A DNA stretch of 64,000 nt from Cyanobacteria bacterium SIG26 (GCA_015152555.1 SUTS01000011.1:22111-86110); one strand, 5' to 3'. Positions 54,108 to 64,000 are shown, numbered from the stretch's first letter. Translations and numbers: made by a program. The notes: generated from the sequence alone by a model not told the origin.

Positions 54108-54131
54108 TTTGTAGAAATAGTATTAAAAAGT

Positions 54132-54161
54132 AAAACGACCTTGAGTAATCAGGGTCGTTTT
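54132..54161 (+). terminator. intrinsic terminator after gyrB
   Basis: AAACGACC-TTGAGTAATCAG-GGTCGTTT followed by TATTTGTTTT. Confidence 0.85.
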
Positions 54162-54274
54162 ATTTGTTTTGTAAAATGAGCAGAGGCAAGGGGTATCCCG
54201 ACTCTGGATGGGGTGGGATAAAGGGTGGGGTGATAAGGTTTGCGGGCATGATATGGAAATTACATAAAGTTCCT

Positions 54275-54357
54275 GTCATTCTGAGCGGAGCGAAGAATCT
54301 CTTATTATTTTCTATACAATTTTATGAGATTCTTCGGGCTAAAGCCCTCAGAATGAC
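54275..54357 (+). repeat. 83-bp inverted-repeat element (GTCATTCTGAGC...GAATGAC)
   Basis: Begins GTCATTCTGAGCGGAGCGAA and ends CCCTCAGAATGAC, with inner arms GAAGAATCTC and GAGATTCTTC. The ends are inverted, as in small non-coding mobile-type repeats that are widespread in bacteria. Confidence 0.75.
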
Positions 54358-54454
54358 GGTACCTTCGTATTGACCTCTCACCCTAGCCCTCTCCCTAAGA
54401 GAGGGAAAATTCTGGACCCCTTACTTTTACCCCATCACCCCAACCCCCAGTCTA

Positions 54455-54498
54455 ACTCTCAGCAAAACAATACTTAATTGTTTTGCTTCGGCAGAGTC
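54455..54498 (+). repeat. palindromic element P, copy 2
   Basis: AGCAAAACAAT-ACTTA-ATTGTTTTGCT followed by TCGGCAGAGT. The reverse strand of 16058-16100 in the tRNA-Val locus matches it with the same loop and flanks but altered stem bases. Confidence 0.8.
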
Positions 54499-54672
54499 CA
54501 TCCAGGGAGGGGAGTAATCGTGTCACCCCATACCCGCTCCTTCCCCATCCCCATCCGGGGCAGGGAGTATTCACATCACCCCACCCCTACCCCCTCCCCA
54601 TCCAGGGAGGGGAAATAGAGTCCCATTTGGCGCTGGGAGTAATTACATCACCTCACCCCTACCCCTAATCAT

Positions 54673-54698
54673 GTCATCCTGAACTTGATTCAGGATCT
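54673..54698 (+). repeat. short inverted repeat GTCATCCTGAAC...
   Basis: GTCATCCTGAACTTGATTCAGGATCT: arms ATCCTGAA and TTCAGGAT around CTTGA. The motif is a familiar small dispersed palindrome in bacterial intergenic DNA. Confidence 0.7.
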
Positions 54699-54793
54699 AT
54701 TAAGTTGGATATCAACATCAACCCCTTACCCTATCCTCTTCCCATCCAGGGAGGGGAAATAGAGTCCCATTTTGCGCTGGGAGTATTCACATC

Positions 54794-54926
54794 ACCCACT
54801 TAAAAATTATTTGCAAAACCCTCAAAATATTTCAATTGTAACAAAATGTTAATATGAGTTTAAATGGCTCAAACCCTGTTATAATGCCCTATATGATATG
54901 ATATGATATGATGTGGTGGGGTGGGG
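54794..54926 (+). repeat. dispersed intergenic repeat R, copy 2
   Basis: About 133 bp related to 44709-44826. It has three additional TATGA units before TGTGGTGGGGTGGGG and reads GTTATAATGCC where copy 1 reads GTTATGCC. Confidence 0.85.
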
Positions 54927-55127
54927 CAATCTTTGCATGTGTATAAACTTTATAAGTTAATTGCTATGATGGAATAGATTTAACGATAATAATACTTTGT
55001 TCTCTTATATTTTCCCAATTGTTAATTTTTTGTTTATTTTTTAAGGTTTTTAAAAATTCAGTGTTATAACAATAATATAGAATATTGTCATGCTTTAAAG
55101 AGTATAAAAATTTAAAAAAGGAGATAA

Positions 55128-56978
<1,851 letters not shown>

Positions 56979-57008
56979 TAAGATTAATTTAACAAAATAA
57001 AAATAAGT

Positions 57009-57048
57009 AAGGACAAGACTTTCAAGGTTTTGTCCTTATTTTTTTTTG
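57009..57048 (+). terminator. intrinsic terminator after dnaK
   Basis: AAGGACAA...TTGTCCTT stem enclosing an inner TTTCAAGG loop, followed by ATTTTTTTT. Confidence 0.85.
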
Positions 57049-57133
57049 AATTTCCAACTATAGTAGGATTGAGAAAGCTTGAAACATAATTTATAATATA
57101 TGAATGAAGCTGTAAAATATGAGGATTTGAAGT

Positions 57134-60100
57134 ATGAGTGAAAGAGTTTTAAATAACCAGGTTGTTACCAATGCATTATGTATGGCAGCTGTTGCAGGTT
57201 GCTTGTTTGCAGGCAGTCAAGTTCAGGCTGCAGCACCAAATCAGATTTTAGGTGATAATAGTGCATACAAATATGTTGATGCAACTGATACTGCAAAAAC
57301 CGTAACAACATATTCAAAAAGTGAAATAACAAAGAATTATGACTCAATAACAGGAGAAGAAGTCACTTCAGGTGGAGTTTCAGTTACAATGCCTTCATAT
57401 ACTGCGGAAAAGTATGATGTGAACATTAAAAGTGCAGAATATGGTCATCTTACAGGTTATGACAGTGTTGCAGAATATTCTCTTCCAGATAATATAAGTG
57501 CAGCTACAAATTATAAATTTTATGTAGATAGTAGTAAAAATATGAATCTAAGTAGCAATTACTTTTTTGATGTAACAGAACAGATTACTAAAGATGTCGT
57601 AGGTTCGAATATAACAGCTGGTGGTTGGAGTAGTTCTATAACTGGTTTATATACTTTTAATAGTGGTGGGCATGGTGTAAATAATGAATCTTCAATCAAT
57701 GCTTCATTTGTAAATAATACTGTAAGTAAAACAGGTGGTTATGGTGTTAATGGTGCAGCTATAACTGTTACTGATGGTAGAGTTGAGTTACAAGAAATAA
57801 ATGGTGTGTTTATCAACAATAAAGCTGATGCAACCGGAGCTAGTCAATGGTCAAGTACAGCGTACGGTGGTGCGATATATAATTCGTCACCAAACACGAC
57901 ATATATAACAGGTGATAATATAAAAAGTATAACTGCGGATTTTATTGGTAACCGTGCATTAGCTAACTTAACTGCGCATGGTGGCGCGATTTATAATGGC
58001 GGTGGCAAAATCGGTAATATTAATGGTGATTTTGTTTATAACAGAGCGGAAGCTGGTACTGCTTATGGTGGTGCTATTCATAATGCGAATCCTGCATCTA
58101 AAATCGGTGATATTACAGGTGACTTCTTATATAACAGTGTTTCAGGGCACAATTCTGCTGATATATCAGGTGGTGCGATTTATAATAGCGGTGGCAAAAT
58201 CGGTAATATAACAGGTGATTTTATCGGTAACCATACATCATCTGATGGTACAAACGAACAACGTGGCGGTGCGATTTATAGTTATGATGGTGAAATTGGC
58301 AATATATCAGGTAATTTCATCAATAACTATACTGAAGATATCGGAGCAATGACAAATTATGCCAGAGGTGGTGCAATCCATTTAACATATGGTAAAGTTG
58401 GTGATATTACCGGTGATTTTATTGGGAATAAAGCTAATTGTTGGCAAACTACTTATGGTGGTGCGATTTATGGATATGATGCAGATTTTGGAGCAATAAA
58501 TGGTAATTTTATTGGCAATAAGGCTATATCTGGTCAAGGTACTGCAATGGGTGGTGCGATATTTACCTCAACAACAAATACAACTCCTGGTTTTAAAATA
58601 ATTGATTCCATAGAAGGGAATTTTATTAATAATGAAGCAAGTTCTTATGGGGCAAATGCTGCACAAGGTGGTGCGATTTGGAATAAAGCTACTATTGATA
58701 AAGTACATGGTGATTTTATTGGTAACAAAGCTTATTCGCATGAAGCTAATGCAACAGGTGGTGCGATTTACAACGTAAATTGGTCTAATGAAGCAAAAAT
58801 AGGAGATTTGCAAGGTAATTTCATTGAAAACTCTGTAGAATCATATAAAGCTTCTTCTTCAGGTGGTGCAATATATAATATTGGATCTTTTGGAGAGGGT
58901 AGTTTTAAGGATTCAGTATTCTATAAAAACAGTGCTATTGCTAAAGTTGATGCAAAAGGTGGTGCATTGTATAGCAGTGGTGGTTTCACTACCGGCAATT
59001 TAGAAAATGTTGCATTTGTTGAAAACTATGCTAAATCAAGTGATGGTTATGCTATGGGTGGTGCTATCGCAAATGATGGTTTGCATACAACCGGTAATAT
59101 TAGTGGCTTATTTATTGGCAACAGGGTTGAAGGTTATGATGCATCCGGTGGTGCGATTTATAACAATGTAAATGCTAGTATTGGTAACATTGATGCTGAT
59201 TTTATCGGTAATATTTCTATAAGTGATATTCACAGCGAAATCAAAGTTCGTGGTGGTGGTGCTATTGCAAATAATGGTACTGTTCAAGATATTTCCGGTA
59301 ATTTTGCGGGTAACACTGCTGTTAGAAACTATGGTGGTGGTATATTAAACGTAGGTAAAATCAACAATATTACTGCAGAAAAATTTGAACAAAATGATGC
59401 TGCATATGGTGGTGCGATTGCCAATATTACTGACGGTCAAATCAATGATATTGTAGGTTCAGTATTTTCTAAAAATACTGCAACTTATTACGGTGCTGCA
59501 ATATTTAACCATAAACGTACTACAATTAACAATATTGATGCAACTTTTGTTGAAAACGTTGCAGGTAAAGATGGTGGTGCGATTTGGAACGACACAAGTG
59601 CTGTGATTAATAGAGTAACAGGTGATTTTGTTGATAACGCTGCCGTTTCTGATTTTTATGATACAAAAGGTGGTGCGATTTATAATAACGCATCAGATAT
59701 TACTATTGAAAATTCAGCGTTTACCGGTAACTATGCTAAATCAAAAGGTAAGGCTCAAGGTGGTGCGATTTATTCAAACGGCAACACAACTGTTGTGGCA
59801 AAAGATGGTTACCAATCAGTATTTGAAGGTAACTATGTTGAGGATTCTCTAGGTAAAAGAGATGAAGCAATTTATGTTGAAAAAGATTCAACACTAACAT
59901 TGAAAACTCAAACAGGTGGTCAATTCCATTTTGAAGATTCTATCAATGGTGGCTCAGAATATATCTTAAATATTGAGGGTGATAATTCCGGTAGAGTATT
60001 CTTCAATAATCATGTTAATAATGGACATCTAATTCACAACGGCAATGAAACATTTATTGAAGGTATGCAATATTTCAATAATGCAAACGGTTTGGGTAAA

Positions 60101-61603
60101 AACTCATTGACCATGAATGGTGGTACTTTGAATATTGGTAGTTTAGAATTGCAACCACTTGCACTAAATCATTTTGAAATAAATGGTGGTACTATTAATA
60201 TTAATAATTCAACTGTTGATCTAGTTAATAAAACAATGGGTAGAATTATTGCAGATAGTTATGCTGATGGCCAAGTAAGCGGTGTTGCTACCAGAGCAAC
60301 AAGTGATGCAAAAGTTTATCTTGAAAATATTAATTTATTGAATGATGCAAAAGAAAACGTTACAGCAGTTGCGTTTGCTGATAAATCATTTAAAAATACT
60401 GTTGAATGTCCTGTTACAGAAAGAATTACTCCGATATTCAGATATAGAGTATCTTATGATACATCTAATAAATTCGGACCTGATGGTTACTTCGTATTTA
60501 CAAGAGGAAGTGGTGTAAATGGTTCTTATGGTTCAAGTGCGTACAACCCTGCGATTTTAGCTGGTCCAGTTGCAGCGCAAGTCGGTGGTTATGCGGCTCA
60601 AACTGCGGCATTTGATTATGTCTTTGAACACGCTGATGCGTTTTCTGGTTTGTCTTCAACTGATAAATATGCAATCAGAAACCAAAACAAATATGCGTTA
60701 AGTGAAGGTCGATTGTTCACTCCTGGGGTTTCTGACTTACACAGAAAAGCTTTCTGGGTAAGACCGTATACAAGTTTTGAAAGTATAAGTTTAAATAATG
60801 GACCAAAAGTTGATACAATTTCTTATGGTACTTTAATTGGCGGAGATGGCGAATTAAAAGAGCTTAGAAATGGTTGGGCAACAATTTCAACAGCGTATGT
60901 TGGTTATAATGGTTCAAGCCAAAAATATTCAGGTGTTTCAACTTACCAAAACGGTGGTTTGTTAGGTTTAACTCAAACATTCTATAAAGGTAATTTCTAT
61001 ACAGCATTAACTGCAACTGCAGGTGCAAGTGTTGGTGAATCTCACACTATGTATGGTCAAGATAACTTTACAATGTTAATGGCTGGTGTTGCATCAAGAT
61101 CAGGCTATAACTTTGAATTCAAAGAAGGTAAATATATAATTCAACCAAATTGGTTAATGTCATACAGTTATATCAATACATTTGATTATACAAATGCTGC
61201 TGGTGTAAAAGTTGATTCTGATCCAATGCATGCAATTCAATTAAAACCAAGCTTGAAGTTTATTGCAAATGCTAAAAACGGATGGCAGCCATATGCAAGT
61301 GTTGGTATGGTTTGGAGTATTATGGATCAAACTGATTTTACTGCAAATGGACATAGATTACCTAGCATGAGTATGAAACCATATGTAGAGTACGGTGTTG
61401 GTGTTCAAAAACGTTGGAAAGACAAATTTACTGGCTTCTTACAAGCTATGATAAGAAATGGCGGAAGAAATGGTATTATTTTAACTGCAGGATTCCGTTG
61501 GTCTTTGGGTAAAGAAGGCAAACCGATTGAAAAAGTTGAGAATGGTTCACCCATTAAGTATGGTAAGCATTCAGCTTCAGCTAAATTATTAAAACAATTA
61601 TAA
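57134..61603 (+). CDS. giant Pmp-like autotransporter with GGAI/FxxN repeats
   Basis: 1489 aa. A long signal peptide (TNALCMAAVAGCLFAGSQVQA, cut before AAPNQ) is followed by a passenger with 18 exact GGAI motifs and variants GGAL, GGGI and GAAI, each paired with FxxN motifs such as GDFIGN, FVNN and FINN. This is the beta-helix signature of chlamydial polymorphic membrane proteins. The last 300 residues are an autotransporter beta-barrel (FWVRPYTSFESI ... NGIILTAGFRWSLG). Unusually, about 33 residues follow the terminal barrel strand. It should be exposed on the surface, probably as an adhesin (inference). Monocistronic, with its own terminator. Confidence 0.9.
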   Translation: MSERVLNNQVVTNALCMAAVAGCLFAGSQVQAAAPNQILGDNSAYKYVDATDTAKTVTTYSKSEITKNYDSITGEEVTSGGVSVTMPSYTAEKYDVNIKSAEYGHLTGYDSVAEYSLPDNISAATNYKFYVDSSKNMNLSSNYFFDVTEQITKDVVGSNITAGGWSSSITGLYTFNSGGHGVNNESSINASFVNNTVSKTGGYGVNGAAITVTDGRVELQEINGVFINNKADATGASQWSSTAYGGAIYNSSPNTTYITGDNIKSITADFIGNRALANLTAHGGAIYNGGGKIGNINGDFVYNRAEAGTAYGGAIHNANPASKIGDITGDFLYNSVSGHNSADISGGAIYNSGGKIGNITGDFIGNHTSSDGTNEQRGGAIYSYDGEIGNISGNFINNYTEDIGAMTNYARGGAIHLTYGKVGDITGDFIGNKANCWQTTYGGAIYGYDADFGAINGNFIGNKAISGQGTAMGGAIFTSTTNTTPGFKIIDSIEGNFINNEASSYGANAAQGGAIWNKATIDKVHGDFIGNKAYSHEANATGGAIYNVNWSNEAKIGDLQGNFIENSVESYKASSSGGAIYNIGSFGEGSFKDSVFYKNSAIAKVDAKGGALYSSGGFTTGNLENVAFVENYAKSSDGYAMGGAIANDGLHTTGNISGLFIGNRVEGYDASGGAIYNNVNASIGNIDADFIGNISISDIHSEIKVRGGGAIANNGTVQDISGNFAGNTAVRNYGGGILNVGKINNITAEKFEQNDAAYGGAIANITDGQINDIVGSVFSKNTATYYGAAIFNHKRTTINNIDATFVENVAGKDGGAIWNDTSAVINRVTGDFVDNAAVSDFYDTKGGAIYNNASDITIENSAFTGNYAKSKGKAQGGAIYSNGNTTVVAKDGYQSVFEGNYVEDSLGKRDEAIYVEKDSTLTLKTQTGGQFHFEDSINGGSEYILNIEGDNSGRVFFNNHVNNGHLIHNGNETFIEGMQYFNNANGLGKNSLTMNGGTLNIGSLELQPLALNHFEINGGTININNSTVDLVNKTMGRIIADSYADGQVSGVATRATSDAKVYLENINLLNDAKENVTAVAFADKSFKNTVECPVTERITPIFRYRVSYDTSNKFGPDGYFVFTRGSGVNGSYGSSAYNPAILAGPVAAQVGGYAAQTAAFDYVFEHADAFSGLSSTDKYAIRNQNKYALSEGRLFTPGVSDLHRKAFWVRPYTSFESISLNNGPKVDTISYGTLIGGDGELKELRNGWATISTAYVGYNGSSQKYSGVSTYQNGGLLGLTQTFYKGNFYTALTATAGASVGESHTMYGQDNFTMLMAGVASRSGYNFEFKEGKYIIQPNWLMSYSYINTFDYTNAAGVKVDSDPMHAIQLKPSLKFIANAKNGWQPYASVGMVWSIMDQTDFTANGHRLPSMSMKPYVEYGVGVQKRWKDKFTGFLQAMIRNGGRNGIILTAGFRWSLGKEGKPIEKVENGSPIKYGKHSASAKLLKQL

Positions 61604-61610
61604 AAATAAT

Positions 61611-61640
61611 AAAAGGTGAATTTTTGAATTCACCTTTTTT
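61611..61640 (+). terminator. intrinsic terminator after the autotransporter gene
   Basis: AAAAGGTGAATT-TTTG-AATTCACCTTTT plus further T. It ends 11 bases before the -10 box of the next gene. Confidence 0.9.
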
Positions 61641-61648
61641 ATTATGTG

Positions 61649-61657
61649 TGGTATAAT
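61649..61657 (+). promoter_or_regulatory. extended -10 promoter of the histidine kinase gene
   Basis: TGG-TATAAT, ending six bases before the ATG at 61664. No ribosome-binding site is possible in between, so the mRNA should be leaderless. Confidence 0.6.
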
Positions 61658-61663
61658 CTAAAT

Positions 61664-63472
61664 ATGACAGAGGAGCATAAAGTTAGTTTTACGACACAAA
61701 ACCGCTTAATTATTTTTGGTTTGATATTGAGTACATTGCTAATAATGGCGATTGCTGTATTTGCGTCTGTAAATATACAAAAAAATCTGAATCAGAGTTA
61801 TCAGGATTTTGGACAAATTATATCAAAAATTTTGGCAATTGAGAGTGTTGAGTTAACTAAAGATGCACAAGCTTCTGAAACTTTATCTATTTTAAAAACT
61901 CATTCAAATTCTATTTTAAAATCAAATAAAGACGTTGTTTTTATAGAATTTAGAAATGCTAATGGTGATTTGATATATAAAACAAAAAATAATACTGATG
62001 AAACTTCACAAATACCTAATATTTCAGTAAGTTCACCTATGGTGAATTTGTCGGATAATTCTTCTATTGGGTCTGTGACTGTTGGTCTGTCCGGATCTTT
62101 GGTTGATAGAGTATCTTCGACTACTAGGGCTTCTATATTATTCGTTTTTGTAATTGTATGGTTAGTATTTGCATTTGTTATATTAATTAATACATATTTA
62201 ATTACCAGAGAATTAAGAATTTTGCGTAATGGTGTTCAAAAGATTTCATCAGGTGAATTTGGTTATACTATTGAAGGCGAAGATGTCAGTGATGAAGTTC
62301 AAGAATTGTTCAATTCTTTTAACCAAATGTCTGCGAGATTAAATATATATGAAGAACAAAATATTGAACAATTAACTTTAGAGCGCAATAAATTAGAAGC
62401 TGTTTTAATGAGTATTGCAAATGGGGTTGTCGTTTGTGACAACAATGACAATGTCGTTTTAATCAATAATCATGCCAAAGAGCTTTTAGAACTTGATGCG
62501 GATGAGCTTTTGAATACTAATATACAAGAATATGTTGATACAGAAGGTGAATATTGCTTTAATGATAAAATTGAAGAATATAAAAATCTTTCAATGGAAG
62601 AAAAATCGACAAAACCTATTGTATTTAATGTAACAATTGGTGGAAGGATTTTGAAATCAATTATTTCTCCGATGTTTACGAGAAATCATGATTATTTAGG
62701 TTATATAATTGTTCTGATTGATGTAACTCGTGAAATTGAGATGGATCAAATGAAATCTCATTTTATTTCTAATGTTTCCCATGAGCTAAGAACACCGGTA
62801 ACAGTTTTAAGAAGCTATATTGATACTTTGTATAATTATGGTGATGAGTTTGATGCAGAAACTAAAAAAGAATTTATTTCGACTTTAAATACTGAAATTA
62901 TTAGATTAAATGGCATGGTTAATGATATTTTAGATTTTTCAAGATTAGATTCTAATGCTAAAATCGAAAAATCAGAAAATGATATTTGCCAACTTGTTGA
63001 TTCTTGTGTGTCTCAGGTAGGTGTGTTGTTGAAAGAACATAATTTAAAAATAGAAGTAGAAAAAGAAAATGATATACCATTATTGATTATTAATTATGAC
63101 GCAATATCTAGAGCTTTAACAAATTATCTATCAAATGCTATAAAATATGCGCCACATGACTCTACAATTAAAGTTAGATTGTATAAAGAGTTGGAGGATA
63201 ATCTAGTAACTGTAACTGTTAGAGACGAAGGTATTGGAATTGCTCCGGAGTTTCAAAAGAAAGTTTTTGAAAGATTTTATCGTGTAGAGAACAAAACTCA
63301 TAGTGTAAAAGGCACAGGTCTGGGGTTACATTTGGTTAAAACTACTATTGAAAAACATCATCACGGTCATGTTTTTGTAGCATCTCAAGTTAATTGTGGT
63401 TCAACATTTGGTTTCTCATTACCGATTGATTTGGCTAAGGTAGATGCTGTAAAGTGTGACGAGTTAGTATAA
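61664..63472 (+). CDS. membrane sensor histidine kinase (HAMP-PAS-HisKA-HATPase)
   Basis: 602 aa from the ATG at 61664; the track's GTG start at 61646 lies upstream of the -10 box. Membrane helices at about residues 15-38 and 157-180 flank a periplasmic sensor domain of about 115 residues. A HAMP linker (TRELRILRNGVQKISSGEF), a PAS domain (about 245-350), and the phosphoacceptor His in ISNVSHELRTPVTVLRSY follow. The ATPase region shows NYLSNAIKYAPH, DEGIGIAPEFQKKVFERFYRV and KGTGLGLHLVKTTI. Layout resembles WalK/PhoR-type kinases. No response regulator is adjacent; the signal is unknown. Confidence 0.93.
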   Translation: MTEEHKVSFTTQNRLIIFGLILSTLLIMAIAVFASVNIQKNLNQSYQDFGQIISKILAIESVELTKDAQASETLSILKTHSNSILKSNKDVVFIEFRNANGDLIYKTKNNTDETSQIPNISVSSPMVNLSDNSSIGSVTVGLSGSLVDRVSSTTRASILFVFVIVWLVFAFVILINTYLITRELRILRNGVQKISSGEFGYTIEGEDVSDEVQELFNSFNQMSARLNIYEEQNIEQLTLERNKLEAVLMSIANGVVVCDNNDNVVLINNHAKELLELDADELLNTNIQEYVDTEGEYCFNDKIEEYKNLSMEEKSTKPIVFNVTIGGRILKSIISPMFTRNHDYLGYIIVLIDVTREIEMDQMKSHFISNVSHELRTPVTVLRSYIDTLYNYGDEFDAETKKEFISTLNTEIIRLNGMVNDILDFSRLDSNAKIEKSENDICQLVDSCVSQVGVLLKEHNLKIEVEKENDIPLLIINYDAISRALTNYLSNAIKYAPHDSTIKVRLYKELEDNLVTVTVRDEGIGIAPEFQKKVFERFYRVENKTHSVKGTGLGLHLVKTTIEKHHHGHVFVASQVNCGSTFGFSLPIDLAKVDAVKCDELV

Positions 63473-64000
63473 AATATCATGCAAATTTATTAAAATAATA
63501 AAGTTAAAAATTTTATTTTTATTTTTGCGTATTTTTTAGGAAAACGGCAGCTAATATAAGTAGCTGAATTTCAATAATAATGCAATGTACGGTTGTTTAT
63601 TAAATTATATTAAAATAATTATAATAAATTTAAAAAAAGTACTTGATTTTTATTTTTTTTTGTTATATATTGAAAAACGTGCACAGCGCACAGATAAATT
63701 TTGAAAACCGAATATAAATAGCAAGAAAAAGATTTTTGAAATTTATTAAAAACTACTTGACAATAAAAATTGATGTAGTAGGATAGAGAAACCGAGATAT
63801 AAAGACGGTTTTATATGCCCCGATAGCCAAGCAGTTGAATGAACTGACAGCGTTGGTGGCGACAAATAAGATAGAACATTGAAAACAGAATAGCTGAAAA
63901 CGAGTGTGAGCAATAAGTAATTATTGTAAGCAAATAAAACTTGTTAATTTCGAAAAATGATTCAAGACAAAAAATTCGATAGCGAAAGCTAGCGTAAATA
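63473..64000 (+). promoter_or_regulatory. probable rRNA operon promoter and leader (window edge)
   Basis: No protein gene is seen. TTGACA (63757-63762) with TAGGAT 16 bases on looks like a strong promoter. The string TTGAAAAC(C/A)GAATA, common in the leaders and spacers of rRNA operons, occurs twice (63701-63714 and 63879-63892), and the last bases form a GAAA-loop hairpin (CGATAGC/GCTAGCG). The 16S gene would begin just beyond 64000. This is inference from the leader style; the rRNA itself is not in the window. Confidence 0.5.

Larger units (their letters stand above)
54162..54935. repeat. GC-rich repeat island between gyrB and dnaK
   Basis: About 770 bp with no credible gene; the track ORFs 54164-54373 and 54483-54668 lie wholly in repeats. 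It contains four units around CATCCAGGGAGGGG (54501, 54552 degenerate, 54599, 54745), two inverted-repeat elements (54275-54357 and 54673-54698), a palindrome shared with the tRNA-Val locus, several G-quadruplex-type tracts and repeat R copy 2. Its C/G-rich runs contrast with the AT-rich genome. Confidence 0.85.

Noticed and set aside
54164-54373. 69-aa ORF in the gyrB-dnaK spacer
   Set aside because: Lies entirely in intergenic repeats and a palindrome; no ribosome-binding site and unusual composition.
54483-54668. 61-aa proline-rich ORF
   Set aside because: Translation of C-rich tandem repeats (HPYPLP...); not a gene.
54480-54790. CRISPR array
   Set aside because: Repeat units are degenerate, C-rich and unevenly spaced, with no uniform spacers and no cas genes in the window.

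Overview
The window is AT-rich bacterial DNA from an organism with an outer membrane. It carries LPS-export proteins (LptA, LptC), a heptosyltransferase-like GT9 enzyme, an autotransporter, and a full diaminopimelate set spread over the window (dapA, dapF, dapB). It uses the standard code, with TAA, TAG and TGA all acting as stops. The prepilin-type N-terminus FTLAEVLITLGIVGIVAAMTVP, the low GC, and a DivIVA-like gene behind coaD are what I would expect of Vampirovibrionia/Melainabacteria (Gastranaerophilales, the gut sister group of Cyanobacteria). That placement is inference from gene style, not a computed phylogeny.

Layout. 1-3402 (minus): an envelope operon of an unknown membrane-anchored protein, a YuiF-type Na+/H+ antiporter, lptC and lptA (lptA runs off the left edge). 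3641-8759 (plus): GT9 glycosyltransferase, an unknown protein, dapA, secD and secF. 8822-10906 (minus): a small duplicated-motif protein, then fixC-fixX. 11302-15466 (plus): coaD with two related coiled-coil/DivIVA-like genes, then the translation/transcription block rpmG-tRNA-Trp-secE-nusG-rplK-rplA. 15592-18442: a small unknown gene, a scrambled tRNA-Val locus, an ACT-domain protein and an alanine/glycine symporter. 18702-23283 (minus): SNF2 ATPase and gpmI. 23441-25421 (plus): dapF, rpsF, ssb, rpsR. 25496-27652 (minus): a compact operon of SLOG/DprA-like, HEAT-like and EF-hand proteins, divergent from pcrA. 27697-33854: pcrA, secA and a HEFAH metallopeptidase-like protein, converging on a zf-TFIIB protein. 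34490-39601: a signalling cluster of GAF/HD-GYP protein, secreted TPR protein, two LuxR-type response regulators and a pentapeptide-repeat protein, followed by dapB and der. 41757-46793: HxlR regulator, aroK-aroB, an amino-acid-binding lipoprotein, a pseudopilin and a CCA-adding-type enzyme. 46870-54107: a superfamily I helicase with a nuclease-like tail, miaB and gyrB. 54108-55133: a 1-kb GC-rich repeat island. 55134-63472: dnaK, a giant Pmp-like autotransporter and a sensor histidine kinase. 63473-64000: what looks like the leader of an rRNA operon.

Most genes are housekeeping. The unusual material is non-coding or accessory. The tRNA-Val(GAC) gene has C instead of T at position 33 and is flanked by fragments of itself. 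A palindromic element is shared between that locus and the gyrB-dnaK island, with a compensatory stem change. A second repeat of about 120 bp occurs upstream of the pseudopilin and of dnaK with a 5-bp copy-number difference. Two terminator-ended short transcripts are predicted upstream of minus-strand operons. A paired leader motif lies before rplK and rplA. Among proteins, the most interesting are the GGAI/FxxN autotransporter, the helicase-nuclease fusion, the SLOG-HEAT-EF-hand operon and the HD-GYP signalling cluster.
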